Assembly: GCF_018130245.1 (NCBI RefSeq)
Contig: NZ_JAFCKP010000013.1
Span: 1 to 64,000 of the forward strand
DNA length: 64,000 bases
Direction: 5' to 3'
From: Bradyrhizobium sp. SZCCT0231
Lineage (GTDB): Bacteria > Pseudomonadota > Alphaproteobacteria > Rhizobiales > Xanthobacteraceae
Shown in pieces: positions 33,162 through 41,652 of the stretch. Within the stretch, counting starts at the first letter, position 1. The number at the start of each line of letters is the position of its first letter. Under the pieces are notes generated by a model. The model had not been told where the DNA came from and made no database searches. It was given only the letters and a program-made list of their open reading frames with translations. A program made the position numbers and the translations under genes.

Positions 33162-33611
33162 ATGATTGCCAGATCACATGGGGCGTTGTTCGCCTCGCTC
33201 AGCGCAGCCGCGCTGCTCCTCAGCTCCGGTGACAGTTTTGCCAGGCCCGCTGGCGCTGCGGCGCACGGCGTCGTGACCGCCGCCGCCCCGCCGGCTGCAG
33301 CACGTCCGCCGATCGGTCCGGGCGCCCGGTTCCACCGCCGCAGCGCTCCCTGGGTCTATTGGCCGGGCGGCGGCGGCTTCTTCTACGACGGCGCCGGCAA
33401 CAGCCAGCCCTTCGTCGATGCCGGCCAGCCGCTCTCCACCGACGTGCGTTACACCTACACCTACGATGTTCCCTGGGACTGGACGCATCGCTATCCGCCG
33501 AACGTCGTGCCGTCCGACCGGCCCTATGTGCCGAGCTGCCCGACGGAGCAGGTGACGGTGCCCGGCCGCGGCGGCAGCGAGCACACCGTCAACATCATGC
33601 GTTGCTACTGA
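33162..33611 (+). CDS. Secreted protein of unknown function
   Basis: This 149-residue protein has a signal peptide (GALFASLSAAALLLSSGDSFA), an Ala/Pro linker and a Gly/Tyr-rich part (WVYWPGGGGFFYDGAG). Its C-terminal segment has two cysteines (YVPSCPTEQVTV, NIMRCY). Two in-frame GTG codons precede the ATG, which I prefer. No family is recognised; it probably lives in the periplasm or outside the cell. Confidence 0.65.
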   Translation: MIARSHGALFASLSAAALLLSSGDSFARPAGAAAHGVVTAAAPPAAARPPIGPGARFHRRSAPWVYWPGGGGFFYDGAGNSQPFVDAGQPLSTDVRYTYTYDVPWDWTHRYPPNVVPSDRPYVPSCPTEQVTVPGRGGSEHTVNIMRCY

Positions 33612-33612
33612 G

Positions 33613-34455
33613 CTAACCGAGCTCGAAGCTGGTGACGCCGAAGACGCGGTCGATGCGCAGCGGCGGGATCGGCCCCGTGTACATCCGCGCCGTCTCGAAC
33701 ACCGGCTTGAGGCCGAGCCCCTCGGCGAGCGCGATCGCCGCAGGATTGACGGCGGGGACATCGAGGAAGACCTCGCCGCCGCCCGCGCTTCCGAGCAGGG
33801 CCTGCACGACTTCATCCGCGGCTGCGCGATCGTCGGCGACGAGCGGGCCGATCTTGTAGCCCGTCCGGCACGGACGGATCACGCCCCATGCAGCGAGCCT
33901 GCCGTCGCGCAGCAATGCGCGGCCAACGTGGCCTTGTGTGTTGATCCAGGCGCGCAGGAAAGCGCTGCGCCGGGCCGGGAAGACGGTTGCATCATCGGCT
34001 TCAACAATTGCAAACGGGATCCTATCGAGGGCGACGATCTCGGCAGACGGCCTCGGCGGCACGGTCACGACGCCGCCATAGCGGATATTGGCGTAAGCGA
34101 GCTGGAAGCCGGACTTCTTGTAATTGTCCTGCTGCGCCACGACGCCGTCGAGCCCGATGACGCGAGTGCCCGCATGCGCGATCGCCGCGTTCCAGATGCG
34201 CAGGCCGTGACCGCTGCCGCGAAAACTCTCGCGCACGATGTAGAAGCCGAGGAAGGCGAAGCGGTCGTCATAATTGACGCAGGAGACGGTCGCGACCGGC
34301 TCGCCGTCGATCTCGCCGACGAAGAAGCCTTGCACATCGGGGATCGCGAAGCAGACGGCGTCGGCAAGGCCCGGATTCCAGCCCTCCGCCGCGGCCCAGT
34401 CGATGGCGATGGCGATCTCCTCGGGGCGCAGGCTGCGGATCTGCAAATTGCTCAT
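33613..34455 (-). CDS. GNAT-family N-acetyltransferase with YitH-like C-terminal domain
   Basis: This 280-residue cytosolic enzyme has an N-terminal GNAT domain (about 1-135) with the acetyl-CoA loop FYIVRESFRGSGHGLRIW, in which R-G-S-G-H-G matches the Q/R-x-x-G-x-G/A signature. A second GNAT-related domain (about 140-275, GHVGRALLRDGRLAAWGVIR) follows. The two-domain layout matches YitH/HI0677-type acetyltransferases of unknown substrate. Its stop lies one base from that of the convergent secreted-protein gene. Confidence 0.82.
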   Translation of the reverse strand: MSNLQIRSLRPEEIAIAIDWAAAEGWNPGLADAVCFAIPDVQGFFVGEIDGEPVATVSCVNYDDRFAFLGFYIVRESFRGSGHGLRIWNAAIAHAGTRVIGLDGVVAQQDNYKKSGFQLAYANIRYGGVVTVPPRPSAEIVALDRIPFAIVEADDATVFPARRSAFLRAWINTQGHVGRALLRDGRLAAWGVIRPCRTGYKIGPLVADDRAAADEVVQALLGSAGGGEVFLDVPAVNPAAIALAEGLGLKPVFETARMYTGPIPPLRIDRVFGVTSFELG

Positions 34456-34556
34456 GACGAACGCTCTCGACCATGGACCTGCCGACGGGTCCGGCTGTAG
34501 AAGGCCTCATGATAGGCCGAGCCTGCGGCTCGCCTCAACTCAAGGGATGATTGGTC

Positions 34557-35261
34557 ATGGCAGCAGAGAAGGTTGCTCTCGTCACCGCCGGCGGCAGCGG
34601 CATGGGGGCGGGGGCTGCGCGGCGGCTGGCAGCGGACGGGTTTCACGTCGCGATTCTGTCGTCCTCGGGCAAGGGCGAGGCGCTGGCTGCCGAGCTCGGC
34701 GGGCTCGGCGTCACCGGCTCGAACCAGTCGAACGACGATCTGAAGCGCCTGGTCGATGCTGCGATGGCGAAGTGGGGACGGATCGACGCGCTCGTCAACA
34801 GCGCCGGCCACGGGCCGCGCGCGCCGATCACCGAGATCACCGACGAGCAGTGGCACACCGGCCTCGACACTTATCTGCTGAACGTGATCCGTCCGACGCG
34901 GCTGGTGACGCCGCTGATGCAGGCGCAGAAGGGCGGCGTCATCATCAACATCTCGACGGCCTGGGCGTTCGAGCCGAGCGCGATGTTCCCGACCTCGGCG
35001 GTGTTCCGCGCCGGCCTTGCCGTCTTCACCAAGATCTTCACCGACACTTACGGCGCCGACAACATTCGCATGAACAACGTCCTGCCGGGCTGGATCGACA
35101 GCCTGCCGCAGCAGGACGCGCGACGCGACAGCGTGCCGATGAAGCGCTACGGCAAGGTCGAGGAGATCGCAGCGACGATATCGTTCCTCGCCTCCGACGG
35201 CGCGGCCTACATCACCGGCCAGAACATCCGCGTCGATGGCGGGCTGACGCGCTCGGTCTGA
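34557..35261 (+). CDS. Short-chain dehydrogenase/reductase
   Basis: This 234-residue oxidoreductase has TAGGSGMGAGAARRL at the nucleotide-binding turn (about residues 8-22) and NSAGHGP at 83-89. The usual catalytic Tyr-x3-Lys is not clear: the expected site reads FRAGLAVFTK, in which Phe replaces the Tyr. The C-terminal NIRVDGGLTRSV is typical. The enzyme may therefore be catalytically atypical. AAGGGATGATTGGTC precedes the ATG, and TTG at 34551 is an alternative start. Confidence 0.78.
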   Translation: MAAEKVALVTAGGSGMGAGAARRLAADGFHVAILSSSGKGEALAAELGGLGVTGSNQSNDDLKRLVDAAMAKWGRIDALVNSAGHGPRAPITEITDEQWHTGLDTYLLNVIRPTRLVTPLMQAQKGGVIINISTAWAFEPSAMFPTSAVFRAGLAVFTKIFTDTYGADNIRMNNVLPGWIDSLPQQDARRDSVPMKRYGKVEEIAATISFLASDGAAYITGQNIRVDGGLTRSV

Positions 35262-35529
35262 CATACGCAAATTCGAATCAGTGGGCGCGGCCTTGTCGTG
35301 ATGCGACGCGGGTGTGCGTTGCGTGCCGCTGAAGATGGAGGGCGCGTGGCTCACGAGCCACACTCGTCGTCCGTTTCCATGACGTGGGCGCACATTACGT
35401 CACAGTCCGTATGAACTTCGCCGCAGCCCAAGACGTCAGGGGGCCACAGGCATATGCCCGACCTGCGCCGGCTGCCTTCGCCTGCGCGTATTTGAAACGC
35501 GCGTTTGTCGCGTGGGCAAGGAGACAGGA

Positions 35530-36357
35530 ATGAAGAAGTTTTTGCTGGCGGTCGCATCGCTTGTGCTCGGCACCGCCTCCGTGCAGGCGGCCGACCTCGC
35601 GGCGCGTTACGCCAAGGCGCCGGCGATGGCGCCGGCCTACGACTGGACCGGCTTCTATGTCGGCGCCAACGTCGGCGGGCAGTGGGGCAGCGCCGATCCG
35701 ACCACCTCGACGGTGTTCTCGCCGACCGGCTATTTCGCCGCCAGCAGCGTGCCGGCCATCAACACGGTCGGCGCCCAGAGCGTCAATAGCTCCAGCGTCA
35801 CCGGCGGCTTCACCGCCGGCTACAACTGGCAGGTCAACCACGCCGTGCTCGGCCTCGAAGGCGACATCAACTATTTCGGATTCAAGGGCAGTGCGACCGG
35901 CTCGGCGCTCTATCCCTGCTGCGCTCCGACGGGCTTTACAGTGTCCTCCTCGGTTTCGGCCGATTGGCTCGCGACCATCCGCGGCCGCATCGGTTTCCTC
36001 GCCGCCCCGACCTGGCTGCTCTACGCCACGGGCGGCGCGGCCATTGCCGAGGTGAAGGGCAATTTCAACTTCACGGACACTTTCGCGGCCGCGACAGAAT
36101 CTGCGGCGATCCGCGATACGCGCGTCGGCTGGACCGCGGGCGTCGGCACCGAATATGCATTCGGCGGCGGCTGGTCGCTCAAGGCCGAGTATCTCCATGT
36201 CGATCTCGGCCGCGCCAGCACGACCAGTACGAACCTTGCTTCCTTCGGCGTCGCATTCCCGAGCAATGTCTACACCCACTCGGTAGACATCAAGTCGGAC
36301 ATCGTGCGTGTCGGCGTGAACTACAAGTTCGGCGGAGCTGTCGTCGCCAGGTACTGA
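35530..36357 (+). CDS. Outer-membrane beta-barrel protein, Omp25/RopB-like
   Basis: This 275-residue protein starts MKKFLLAVASLVLGTASVQA, a signal peptide, followed by a proline-rich spacer and YDWTGFYVGANVGGQWG, the usual first strand of Omp25/RopB-type porin-like barrels in Rhizobiales. Alternating strands follow (FTAGYNWQV, GLEGDINYFGF, WLATIRGRIGF, LKAEYLHVDLG), and the chain ends RVGVNYKFGG. AAGGAGACAGGA precedes the ATG. These abundant surface proteins help anchor the envelope and contact hosts. Confidence 0.88.
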   Translation: MKKFLLAVASLVLGTASVQAADLAARYAKAPAMAPAYDWTGFYVGANVGGQWGSADPTTSTVFSPTGYFAASSVPAINTVGAQSVNSSSVTGGFTAGYNWQVNHAVLGLEGDINYFGFKGSATGSALYPCCAPTGFTVSSSVSADWLATIRGRIGFLAAPTWLLYATGGAAIAEVKGNFNFTDTFAAATESAAIRDTRVGWTAGVGTEYAFGGGWSLKAEYLHVDLGRASTTSTNLASFGVAFPSNVYTHSVDIKSDIVRVGVNYKFGGAVVARY

Positions 36358-36385
36358 GCTTCATCCCGTTCCGGATCAGATACGG

Positions 36386-36410
36386 AAAGCCCCGGCCAAA
36401 CCGGGGCTTT
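36386..36410 (+). terminator. Rho-independent terminator of the Omp25-like gene
   Basis: AAAGCCCCGG and CCGGGGCTTT form a perfect 10-bp stem around CCAAA, followed by CTACTTTTG. It also lies at the 3' end of the convergent serine hydrolase gene. Confidence 0.8.
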
Positions 36411-36421
36411 CTACTTTTGGC

Positions 36422-37597
36422 TCAGCCGCCATGCGAGGCGATCAGATGCGCCAGTGCGGGCAGGATCTTGTAGCGCGCAATCTCGTGCGGATATTCGCCG
36501 CGATTGGCGAGCAGGACGATGCCGATCCGCCGCGCCGGCATGAGGCCGATATAGCCGGAGGCATTGTTGAGGCCGCCAGGCTTGTCGACGACGGTGACGC
36601 CCGGCAGATGCACGGTCTCCCAGGCCATGCCCTGTCCGAACCTGTCGTCGACGCGGAAGGCCTCACGCTGCGTCAGCCGCAGAGCTTCGCGCAAATGCGG
36701 ATCGATCGCCCGGTCGTCGACGCAGGCCGCTACGAACGTCGCGAGGTCACGCGCCGAGGAAAACATCTGCCCGGTGCCGGGGAAGTCGAAATAGCTCTGC
36801 TGGTCGCCGATCGGGCCGATCGCCATGCCCTGATCCGAATAGCCCTGGACGGAGCGCTGCAGCCAGGCCGCGTCCATGATGGCGCGATTGTCTTCACCGC
36901 GTTCGGGGACGCAGGTCGCGGTCATGCCGAGCGGCCCAAGGATGCGCTGTTCGAACAGGGTCGCGATCGGCATGCCGTAGCGGCGCTCGAGCACGAGCTG
37001 AAGCAGCACGTAGCCGGCATGGGTGTAGACGCGCTGTCGGCGGGGCGCGACGCCGGGGGCCGGCGCGAAGGCGTTCAGCATCCCGATGAACTGCTCGCGA
37101 TTGTACCGCTCGTTCGGCCACGGCGGATGGTCGGTCGGCAGCAGCAGCCCCGAGGTGTGCGTGACCAGCTCGCCGACAGTGACGCGGCGGATGTACTCGC
37201 CGGTCAGCTCGGGAAGGTATTTCGGCAGGCGATCGTCGAGCCGCAATTCGCCGCGCAGCGTACCGAGCGCCACGAGGGTCGCCTCGAACGGCTTTCGCAA
37301 GGAGGCGAGATTGAACAGCGTATCCGGCGTCACCGGTCGTTTGGCGGCATCATCGGCGAAACCGTAGCCGAAGAACTCGACATGGCGGCCGGCATAGAGC
37401 GCGGCGGCGAGGCCGCCCGCATGGTCCGGTGTCGCAGTCGGCGCCAGCTCGCTGGCGACGATGTCGCGCATCTGCGCGATCATGTCGGAATCCGCCAAGG
37501 CGCGGTACGGCACTGCGATCGCCGTCGCGAGCGGAACGAGCGCGGCTCGGGCGAGAGTCCGCCGGGTGAGATATGGTGAGGTGACAACAGGCGGCAC
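36422..37597 (-). CDS. Serine beta-lactamase-like hydrolase, exported
   Basis: This 391-residue protein belongs to the class C beta-lactamase / esterase / D-aminopeptidase fold. The nucleophile motif S-x-x-K is in NLASLRKPFEA, the Tyr motif is YTHAGY, and the third motif appears as DKPGG. A Tat- or Sec-like leader with LTRRTLARAALVPLATA is present at the N-terminus. I use the GTG at 37597, preceded by GGGACGC; the longer frame to 37810 runs through repeat DNA. The substrate is unknown; many such proteins are peptidases or esterases rather than drug-resistance enzymes. Confidence 0.78.
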   Translation of the reverse strand: MPPVVTSPYLTRRTLARAALVPLATAIAVPYRALADSDMIAQMRDIVASELAPTATPDHAGGLAAALYAGRHVEFFGYGFADDAAKRPVTPDTLFNLASLRKPFEATLVALGTLRGELRLDDRLPKYLPELTGEYIRRVTVGELVTHTSGLLLPTDHPPWPNERYNREQFIGMLNAFAPAPGVAPRRQRVYTHAGYVLLQLVLERRYGMPIATLFEQRILGPLGMTATCVPERGEDNRAIMDAAWLQRSVQGYSDQGMAIGPIGDQQSYFDFPGTGQMFSSARDLATFVAACVDDRAIDPHLREALRLTQREAFRVDDRFGQGMAWETVHLPGVTVVDKPGGLNNASGYIGLMPARRIGIVLLANRGEYPHEIARYKILPALAHLIASHGG

Positions 37598-37698
37598 GCG
37601 TCCCGACTTACGATGATGCGCCCCGGCCTGCTCTTTAACGGCAAGTGCCCCGTATCCCAATTCACAATCGCGCGTTGTGGGTTCCGCGAGCTGGGCCT

Positions 37699-37820
37699 GT
37701 AGCCCGGATCGAGCGCAGCGTAATCCGGGATTCGTGCCGCGGATGAAGCGGCCCCGGATTGCGCGGAGCCTGTCATCGGGCGGCGCTTCGCGCCGACCCG
37801 TTGGCTCCATCCGGGCTACG
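37699..37820. repeat. Palindromic intergenic repeat (GTAGCCCGGAT family)
   Basis: GTAGCCCGGATC at one end and CATCCGGGCTAC at the other frame a sequence with internal AATCCGGGATT and GGGCGGCGCTTCGCGCC pairs. Such elements are widespread between genes of Bradyrhizobium and relatives. It lies in front of the serine hydrolase gene. Confidence 0.7.
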
Positions 37821-37837
37821 GCGCCATAAAATATAAC

Positions 37838-37853
37838 TTAGCCAGTTGGCTAA
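37838..37853. promoter_or_regulatory. ArsR operator candidate 1
   Basis: TTAGCCA and TGGCTAA form a perfect dyad with a 2-base centre, 42 bases upstream of the ArsR-family start codon. The half-site TTAGCC recurs in the second dyad. Confidence 0.6.
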
Positions 37854-37885
37854 CAATAATTGACGTTCGCCGCCCTTCGTGTATA

Positions 37886-37903
37886 GTTAGCTTCATGGCT
37901 AAC
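37886..37903. promoter_or_regulatory. ArsR operator candidate 2, overlapping the start codon
   Basis: GTTAGC and GCTAAC face each other across TTCATG, in which ATG is the start codon of the regulator gene. With candidate 1, 48 bases away, it suggests autorepression by two bound dimers. Confidence 0.6.
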
Positions 37904-38284
37904 CAATCGTCCCGTCTCGACCAGATCTTCGCAGCGCTTGCCGACCCCACGCGGCGGGCGATCGTGATGCGGCTCTGCGCGGGCGAGGCGTCGGTCGGCG
38001 AGCTCGCCGATCCCTTCGACATGGCGCTGCCGAGCTTCATGAAGCACATCCACGTGCTGCAGACGAGCGGGCTCGTGCTGTCGGAGAAATCCGGCCGCGT
38101 GCGCACCTGCCGCCTCAGTCCGGATGCGCTCCTCGGCGCGGAGGATTGGTTCCAGCAGCAGCGCGCGATCTGGGAGGCGCGGCTCGACCGGTTCGAGGCC
38201 TATGTGATGAAGCTCAAGAAAGAGAAGGAGAGGGCGGGCGCCAAGCGGCCGTCCCGAACAACCAAACGGAAAGGTTCTGAGTGA
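37895..38284 (+). CDS. ArsR-family transcriptional regulator
   Basis: This 129-residue winged-helix protein shows IFAALADPTRRAIVMRLCAG, VGELADPFDMALPSFMKHIHVL and TSGLVLSEKSGRVRTCRL, the usual ArsR helix-turn-helix and wing. No CxC metal site is present, so it belongs to the group paired with SRPBCC proteins rather than to metal sensors. Its stop overlaps the ATG of the next gene (TGATG). A Lys/Arg-rich tail ends the chain. Its own control region carries two matching dyads. Confidence 0.88.
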   Translation: MANQSSRLDQIFAALADPTRRAIVMRLCAGEASVGELADPFDMALPSFMKHIHVLQTSGLVLSEKSGRVRTCRLSPDALLGAEDWFQQQRAIWEARLDRFEAYVMKLKKEKERAGAKRPSRTTKRKGSE

Positions 38285-38775
38285 TGACGAGTTCTGCCAA
38301 TCCCGCTCTGTCGCAATGGTCGCTCGACCGCGAGATCGTGATGTCGCGCGTGATCGACGCGCCGCGCGATCTGGTGTTCGAGGCGTGGTCCGATCCGAAG
38401 CATCTGCCGCAATGGTTCGGGCCAAAGGGATTCAAGGTCGAGACCTTCGAGATCGACGTGCGCGTCGGCGGCGTCTGGCGCTTCAACATGATCGGTCCCG
38501 ACGGCACAGTCTATCCGAACCGGATGCGCTTCCGCCGTATCGAGCGGCCGTCGCTGATGGAGATGGATCATGGCCTCGACCAGGATGACGATCCCGGCAT
38601 GTTCCGCTTCACCGTCACCTTTGCCGAGCAGAGCAACGGCAAGACCGTGCTGATGATGCGCCAGCTGGCTTCGAGCGCCGAGCAGCGCGATGGCATGATC
38701 GGCTTCGGCGCCGTCGAATATGGCTACCAGACGCTGGACAAGCTGGCTGCGTATGTGGCGGGGATGAAGGGATGA
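38284..38775 (+). CDS. SRPBCC / AHSA1-domain protein
   Basis: This 163-residue protein has the activator-of-Hsp90-homology fold used to bind small hydrophobic ligands: IVMSRVIDAPRDLVFEAWSD, WFGPKGF and VRVGGVWRFNMIGPDG, ending YQTLDKLAAYVAGM. Translational coupling to an ArsR gene is a very common arrangement in proteobacteria; the ligand and process remain unknown. An in-frame GTG one codon earlier is an alternative start. Confidence 0.85.
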   Translation: MTSSANPALSQWSLDREIVMSRVIDAPRDLVFEAWSDPKHLPQWFGPKGFKVETFEIDVRVGGVWRFNMIGPDGTVYPNRMRFRRIERPSLMEMDHGLDQDDDPGMFRFTVTFAEQSNGKTVLMMRQLASSAEQRDGMIGFGAVEYGYQTLDKLAAYVAGMKG

Positions 38776-39094
38776 AACAAGCGGATCGTTCGGGGAGCGA
38801 TGCTTCGCGTCATCCCCGAACGACGCAGGGCTATCGCATATGACTTGTTGCGGCGGCCTGCATGCACGCCTCGTCCTTCGAGACGGCGCTTACGCGCCTC
38901 CTCAGGATGAGGCTGATCAGCGTCAGTGCCCGTCGAAACTGCAGCCACGCACTCCGTCCTCATCCTGAGGAGCCCGCCTAAAGCGGGCGTCTCGAAGGAT
39001 GGCCGCAGGGAAAAGCTCTCAAATGCGATAGCCCTGCGGTCCAGTCGCGCGCTCGTGCGGTAGGAACGATCGCTGCCCTCCGGCTTTGGCAGTG
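38776..39094. repeat. Intergenic region with two palindromic repeats
   Basis: No gene is seen in these 319 bases. CCTCGTCCTTCGAGACGGCG ... CCTCCTCAGGATGAGG (about 38868-38912) and CCTCATCCTGAGGAGCCCGC ... CGTCTCGAAGGATGG (about 38960-39002) belong to the same family as 2200-2320 and face each other. AGGGCTATCGCAT near 38827 is mirrored by ATGCGATAGCCCT near 39025, so the whole unit is an extended inverted repeat. Confidence 0.65.
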
Positions 39095-39361
39095 ATGACG
39101 CACGTCCTCTTCAGCGACTACCGCAATCCCGCCGGGGAACAGGCTTACGAGATCGCCTGGGACTTTCTCATGCGTACGGGCGCCATCTGCGACGAATTCG
39201 AGGCCTGCGTGTTCCTGGCGCAGCGTATCGCCATGATGGTCGAGGAGGGGCAGACGAACCGGATCCGCATCGCCAACCGCGCGATCTCCGATTACCAGCG
39301 CCATGTCGACGAACGCGACGAGTTCATCCGCAGCGGCGGCCGCCGTGCTGGAGGGCATTGA
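39095..39361 (+). CDS. Conserved hypothetical small protein
   Basis: This 88-residue cytosolic protein begins MTHVLFSDYRNPAGEQAYEI and is largely alpha-helical, with FLAQRIAMMVEEGQTNRI and AISDYQRHVDERDEFI. There is no signal peptide. The ATG at 39095 is preferred over a TTG three codons earlier. No family is recognised; codon use matches the chromosome. Confidence 0.55.
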   Translation: MTHVLFSDYRNPAGEQAYEIAWDFLMRTGAICDEFEACVFLAQRIAMMVEEGQTNRIRIANRAISDYQRHVDERDEFIRSGGRRAGGH

Positions 39362-39388
39362 GCGCCAACCGGAGGGCCTCTTGCCGTT

Positions 39389-40604
39389 TCACTCCTTGGC
39401 CTCGTCCGTCACGATGTCGCCAAGCCAGCGCACGCCGTCGAACTGCACCATCTGGAACTGCTTGTTCACGCGATAGTCCGTCGGCGTGGTTGTGACCGAA
39501 ATCCCCGGGAGCGTCAGGTCGAGCTCGACGTTCTTGAGGTTGGCCGCCTGTCGCATGACGTTGTCGCGGGTGAGATCGTCGCCGCACTGCTGCAGCACCT
39601 GCACCAGCAGCTGCGCAGTGATGTAGCCGTAGACGTTCAGGTTCGAATCCTTGTCGCCGTCGGGATAGTACTTGGCCATGAAGGCGAGGTAGCGCTTCAT
39701 GCCGGGGTCGTCCTTCCATTCTGGGTCGGCGGCGTCCTTGACATAGCCGACGCTGACCACGCCCTTGGCGTTGTCGAGCCCCGCGGGCTTCAGCACGGCG
39801 CTGACCGAGGAGGCGTTGATGTCGATGATGTGCAGCGGCTTCCAGCCGATCTCGGCGACTTTCTTGATCGCCTGGGCCGCCTGCTTCGGCGTCGTCGCGC
39901 TGAACAGCACGTCGGCACCCGCATCCTTCAACCGCAGGATCTGCGAGTCGATCGTCGGTTCGGTGATCTCGTAGGACGTCTCGGCCACGACCATGTTCGA
40001 CTTGCCGCCGAGGCCGGCTTTGAGGCCGGCGAGATAATCCTTACCGAGGTCGTCGTTCTGGTAGAGCACGCCGATCCTGGCATTCGGATGTTTCTTCAGG
40101 AGGTACTGGCGCGTAAATCCGCCCCTCGACGAGGTAGGAAGGGTTGAAGCCCATGGTCCAGGGAAAGTTCTTCGGATCGGTGAAGCGCGCCGCGCCGGTC
40201 GCGGCGAAGAGCTGGGGGATCTTCCTGGCGTTGAGATATTTCTGCACGGCGACGTTCGGCGCGGTGCCGATGATCTGGAACGTCAGCAGCACCTCGTCGC
40301 TTTCGATCAGCCGACGGGTCTGCTCCACGGTTTTCGGCGGCGAATAGGCATCGTCGTACTGGATCAGCTCGACCTTGCGGCCGTTCACGCCGCCCTGGTC
40401 GTTGATCATCCTCATATAGGCGGCCTGGGTCTTGCCGATCACGGCGTAGGCCGAGGCCGGGCCGCTGAGCGGCACGGTCTGACCAACCTTGATCGCGGTG
40501 TCGGACGCGCCGGGGTCGTATTTTTTCTGCGCCTGCGCTGCCGCGCTCGACAGCACCAGGAGCAGCGCGGAAGCTGCGATGCGCTTGAGAAGAATGCTTT
40601 TCAT
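39389..40604 (-). pseudogene. Branched-chain-type ABC substrate-binding protein, frameshifted
   Basis: The first 165 or so residues (signal peptide SALLLVLSSAAAQA, then IKVGQTVPLSGPASAYAVIG) and the last 230 or so (from GVLYQNDDLGKDYLAGL to RWLGDIVTDEAKE) match one periplasmic Leu/Ile/Val-type binding protein, but they lie in different frames. The break is at about 40109-40112, where frame 1 reads GRIYAPVPPEE and frame 2 QYLLKKHPNAR. Restoring two bases in the GCGC run would give GRIYARQYLLKKHPNAR. It is therefore a recent pseudogene or a sequencing error. It follows the TctC-like gene on the same strand. Confidence 0.8.
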
Positions 40605-40623
40605 GTCCGGTCCCTCCCGCCCG

Positions 40624-41610
40624 CTATTCGCCCTTGAGACCGGCGTCGCGGATCAGCTTGGTCCACTTCTGCGTCTCGGCATCGATGAACTGGCCGAACT
40701 CGGCCGCGGTGCCGGAACGCACTTCGAGGCCTTGAGCGGTCAGCTTGTCCTTGATTGCGGGTTCGGCGAGCGCGCGCAGCACCTCGGCCTGGAGCTTGTC
40801 GACGATCGCGCGCGGCGTCGTGGACGGCGCCATGAAGCCGTACCAGCCGGCGGCAGCCACGTTGCGAAAGCCCTGCTCGCGCAGCGTCGGCGCCTGCGGG
40901 TAGAGCGCGCTGCGCTCGGCCGAGGCGACGCCGAGCACGGTGAACTTGCCGCTCTGGATGTAGGGCAGGGCGGTCGGCAGCGCCGTCAGCGTGGCATCGA
41001 CGCGTCCGGCGAGCAGCTCGGTGTAGGAGGCTGCATCGCCGCGGAACGGGATGTTCAGACCCTTGACGCCGGCATCGCGGAACAGAAGCTCTCCGGCAAG
41101 ATGCGGCTGCGAGCCGGCGCCGGGAGAGGCGAAGGTCAGCCCATCCGGCTTCGATTTGCCGTAGGCGATCAACTCGGGGAGCGTCTTGAACGGCGCGTCC
41201 GCACTGATGATGAGGAACAACGGCGCGATCACGACCATCGCGACCGGCTGCAGATCCTTGCGGTCATAGGTCAGCTTGCCGAACAGCGCCTCGGCGGTGG
41301 CGTAGGGCGCCGCGACGTACAGGATCGTATAGCCGTCGCCCGGCGCATGGGCGACCATGTCGTTGGCGATGCGCGTGCCGGCGCCCGGCTTGTTCTCGAC
41401 GATGAACTGCTGACGCAGGCTGCGGCCGAACTCTTCGGCGAGCAGGCGCAGCGAGATGTCGTTGGAGCCGCCGGGCCCGTAGGGCGAGATCAGCCGTACC
41501 ATGCGCGACGGCCATGCATCCTCGGCCCCTGCCGTCAGGCCCGAGCCGGCGATCAGGCCGCCCGCGATTGTGCCCAGCAGGGTTCGGCGTGTGACCTTGA
41601 GCGATGCCAC
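40624..41610 (-). CDS. TctC/Bug-family substrate-binding protein
   Basis: This 328-residue periplasmic protein has a leader (RRTLLGTIAGGLIAGSGLTAG), then RLISPYGPGGSNDISLRLLA and QQFIVENKPGAGTRIANDMV, the canonical Bug (TctC-like) N-terminal motifs. Members bind carboxylates for tripartite tricarboxylate transporters or act as sensors. No TctA/TctB membrane genes are nearby, as is usual for the many orphan Bug proteins. It lies in a row with an IclR regulator and a CoA-transferase, suggesting an acid that is captured and then activated to a CoA ester. Confidence 0.88.
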   Translation of the reverse strand: MASLKVTRRTLLGTIAGGLIAGSGLTAGAEDAWPSRMVRLISPYGPGGSNDISLRLLAEEFGRSLRQQFIVENKPGAGTRIANDMVAHAPGDGYTILYVAAPYATAEALFGKLTYDRKDLQPVAMVVIAPLFLIISADAPFKTLPELIAYGKSKPDGLTFASPGAGSQPHLAGELLFRDAGVKGLNIPFRGDAASYTELLAGRVDATLTALPTALPYIQSGKFTVLGVASAERSALYPQAPTLREQGFRNVAAAGWYGFMAPSTTPRAIVDKLQAEVLRALAEPAIKDKLTAQGLEVRSGTAAEFGQFIDAETQKWTKLIRDAGLKGE

Positions 41611-41652
41611 TGTTTTCTTCCTCCCATTTTATTGTTGGTCTTCTTGCGACGT

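Noticed and set aside
36422-37597. Antibiotic-resistance beta-lactamase
   Set aside because: The fold is shared with many peptidases and esterases, and no feature identifies lactam hydrolysis.
37598-37810. N-terminal extension of the serine hydrolase to 37810
   Set aside because: The added residues are encoded by a palindromic intergenic repeat and precede the export signal.
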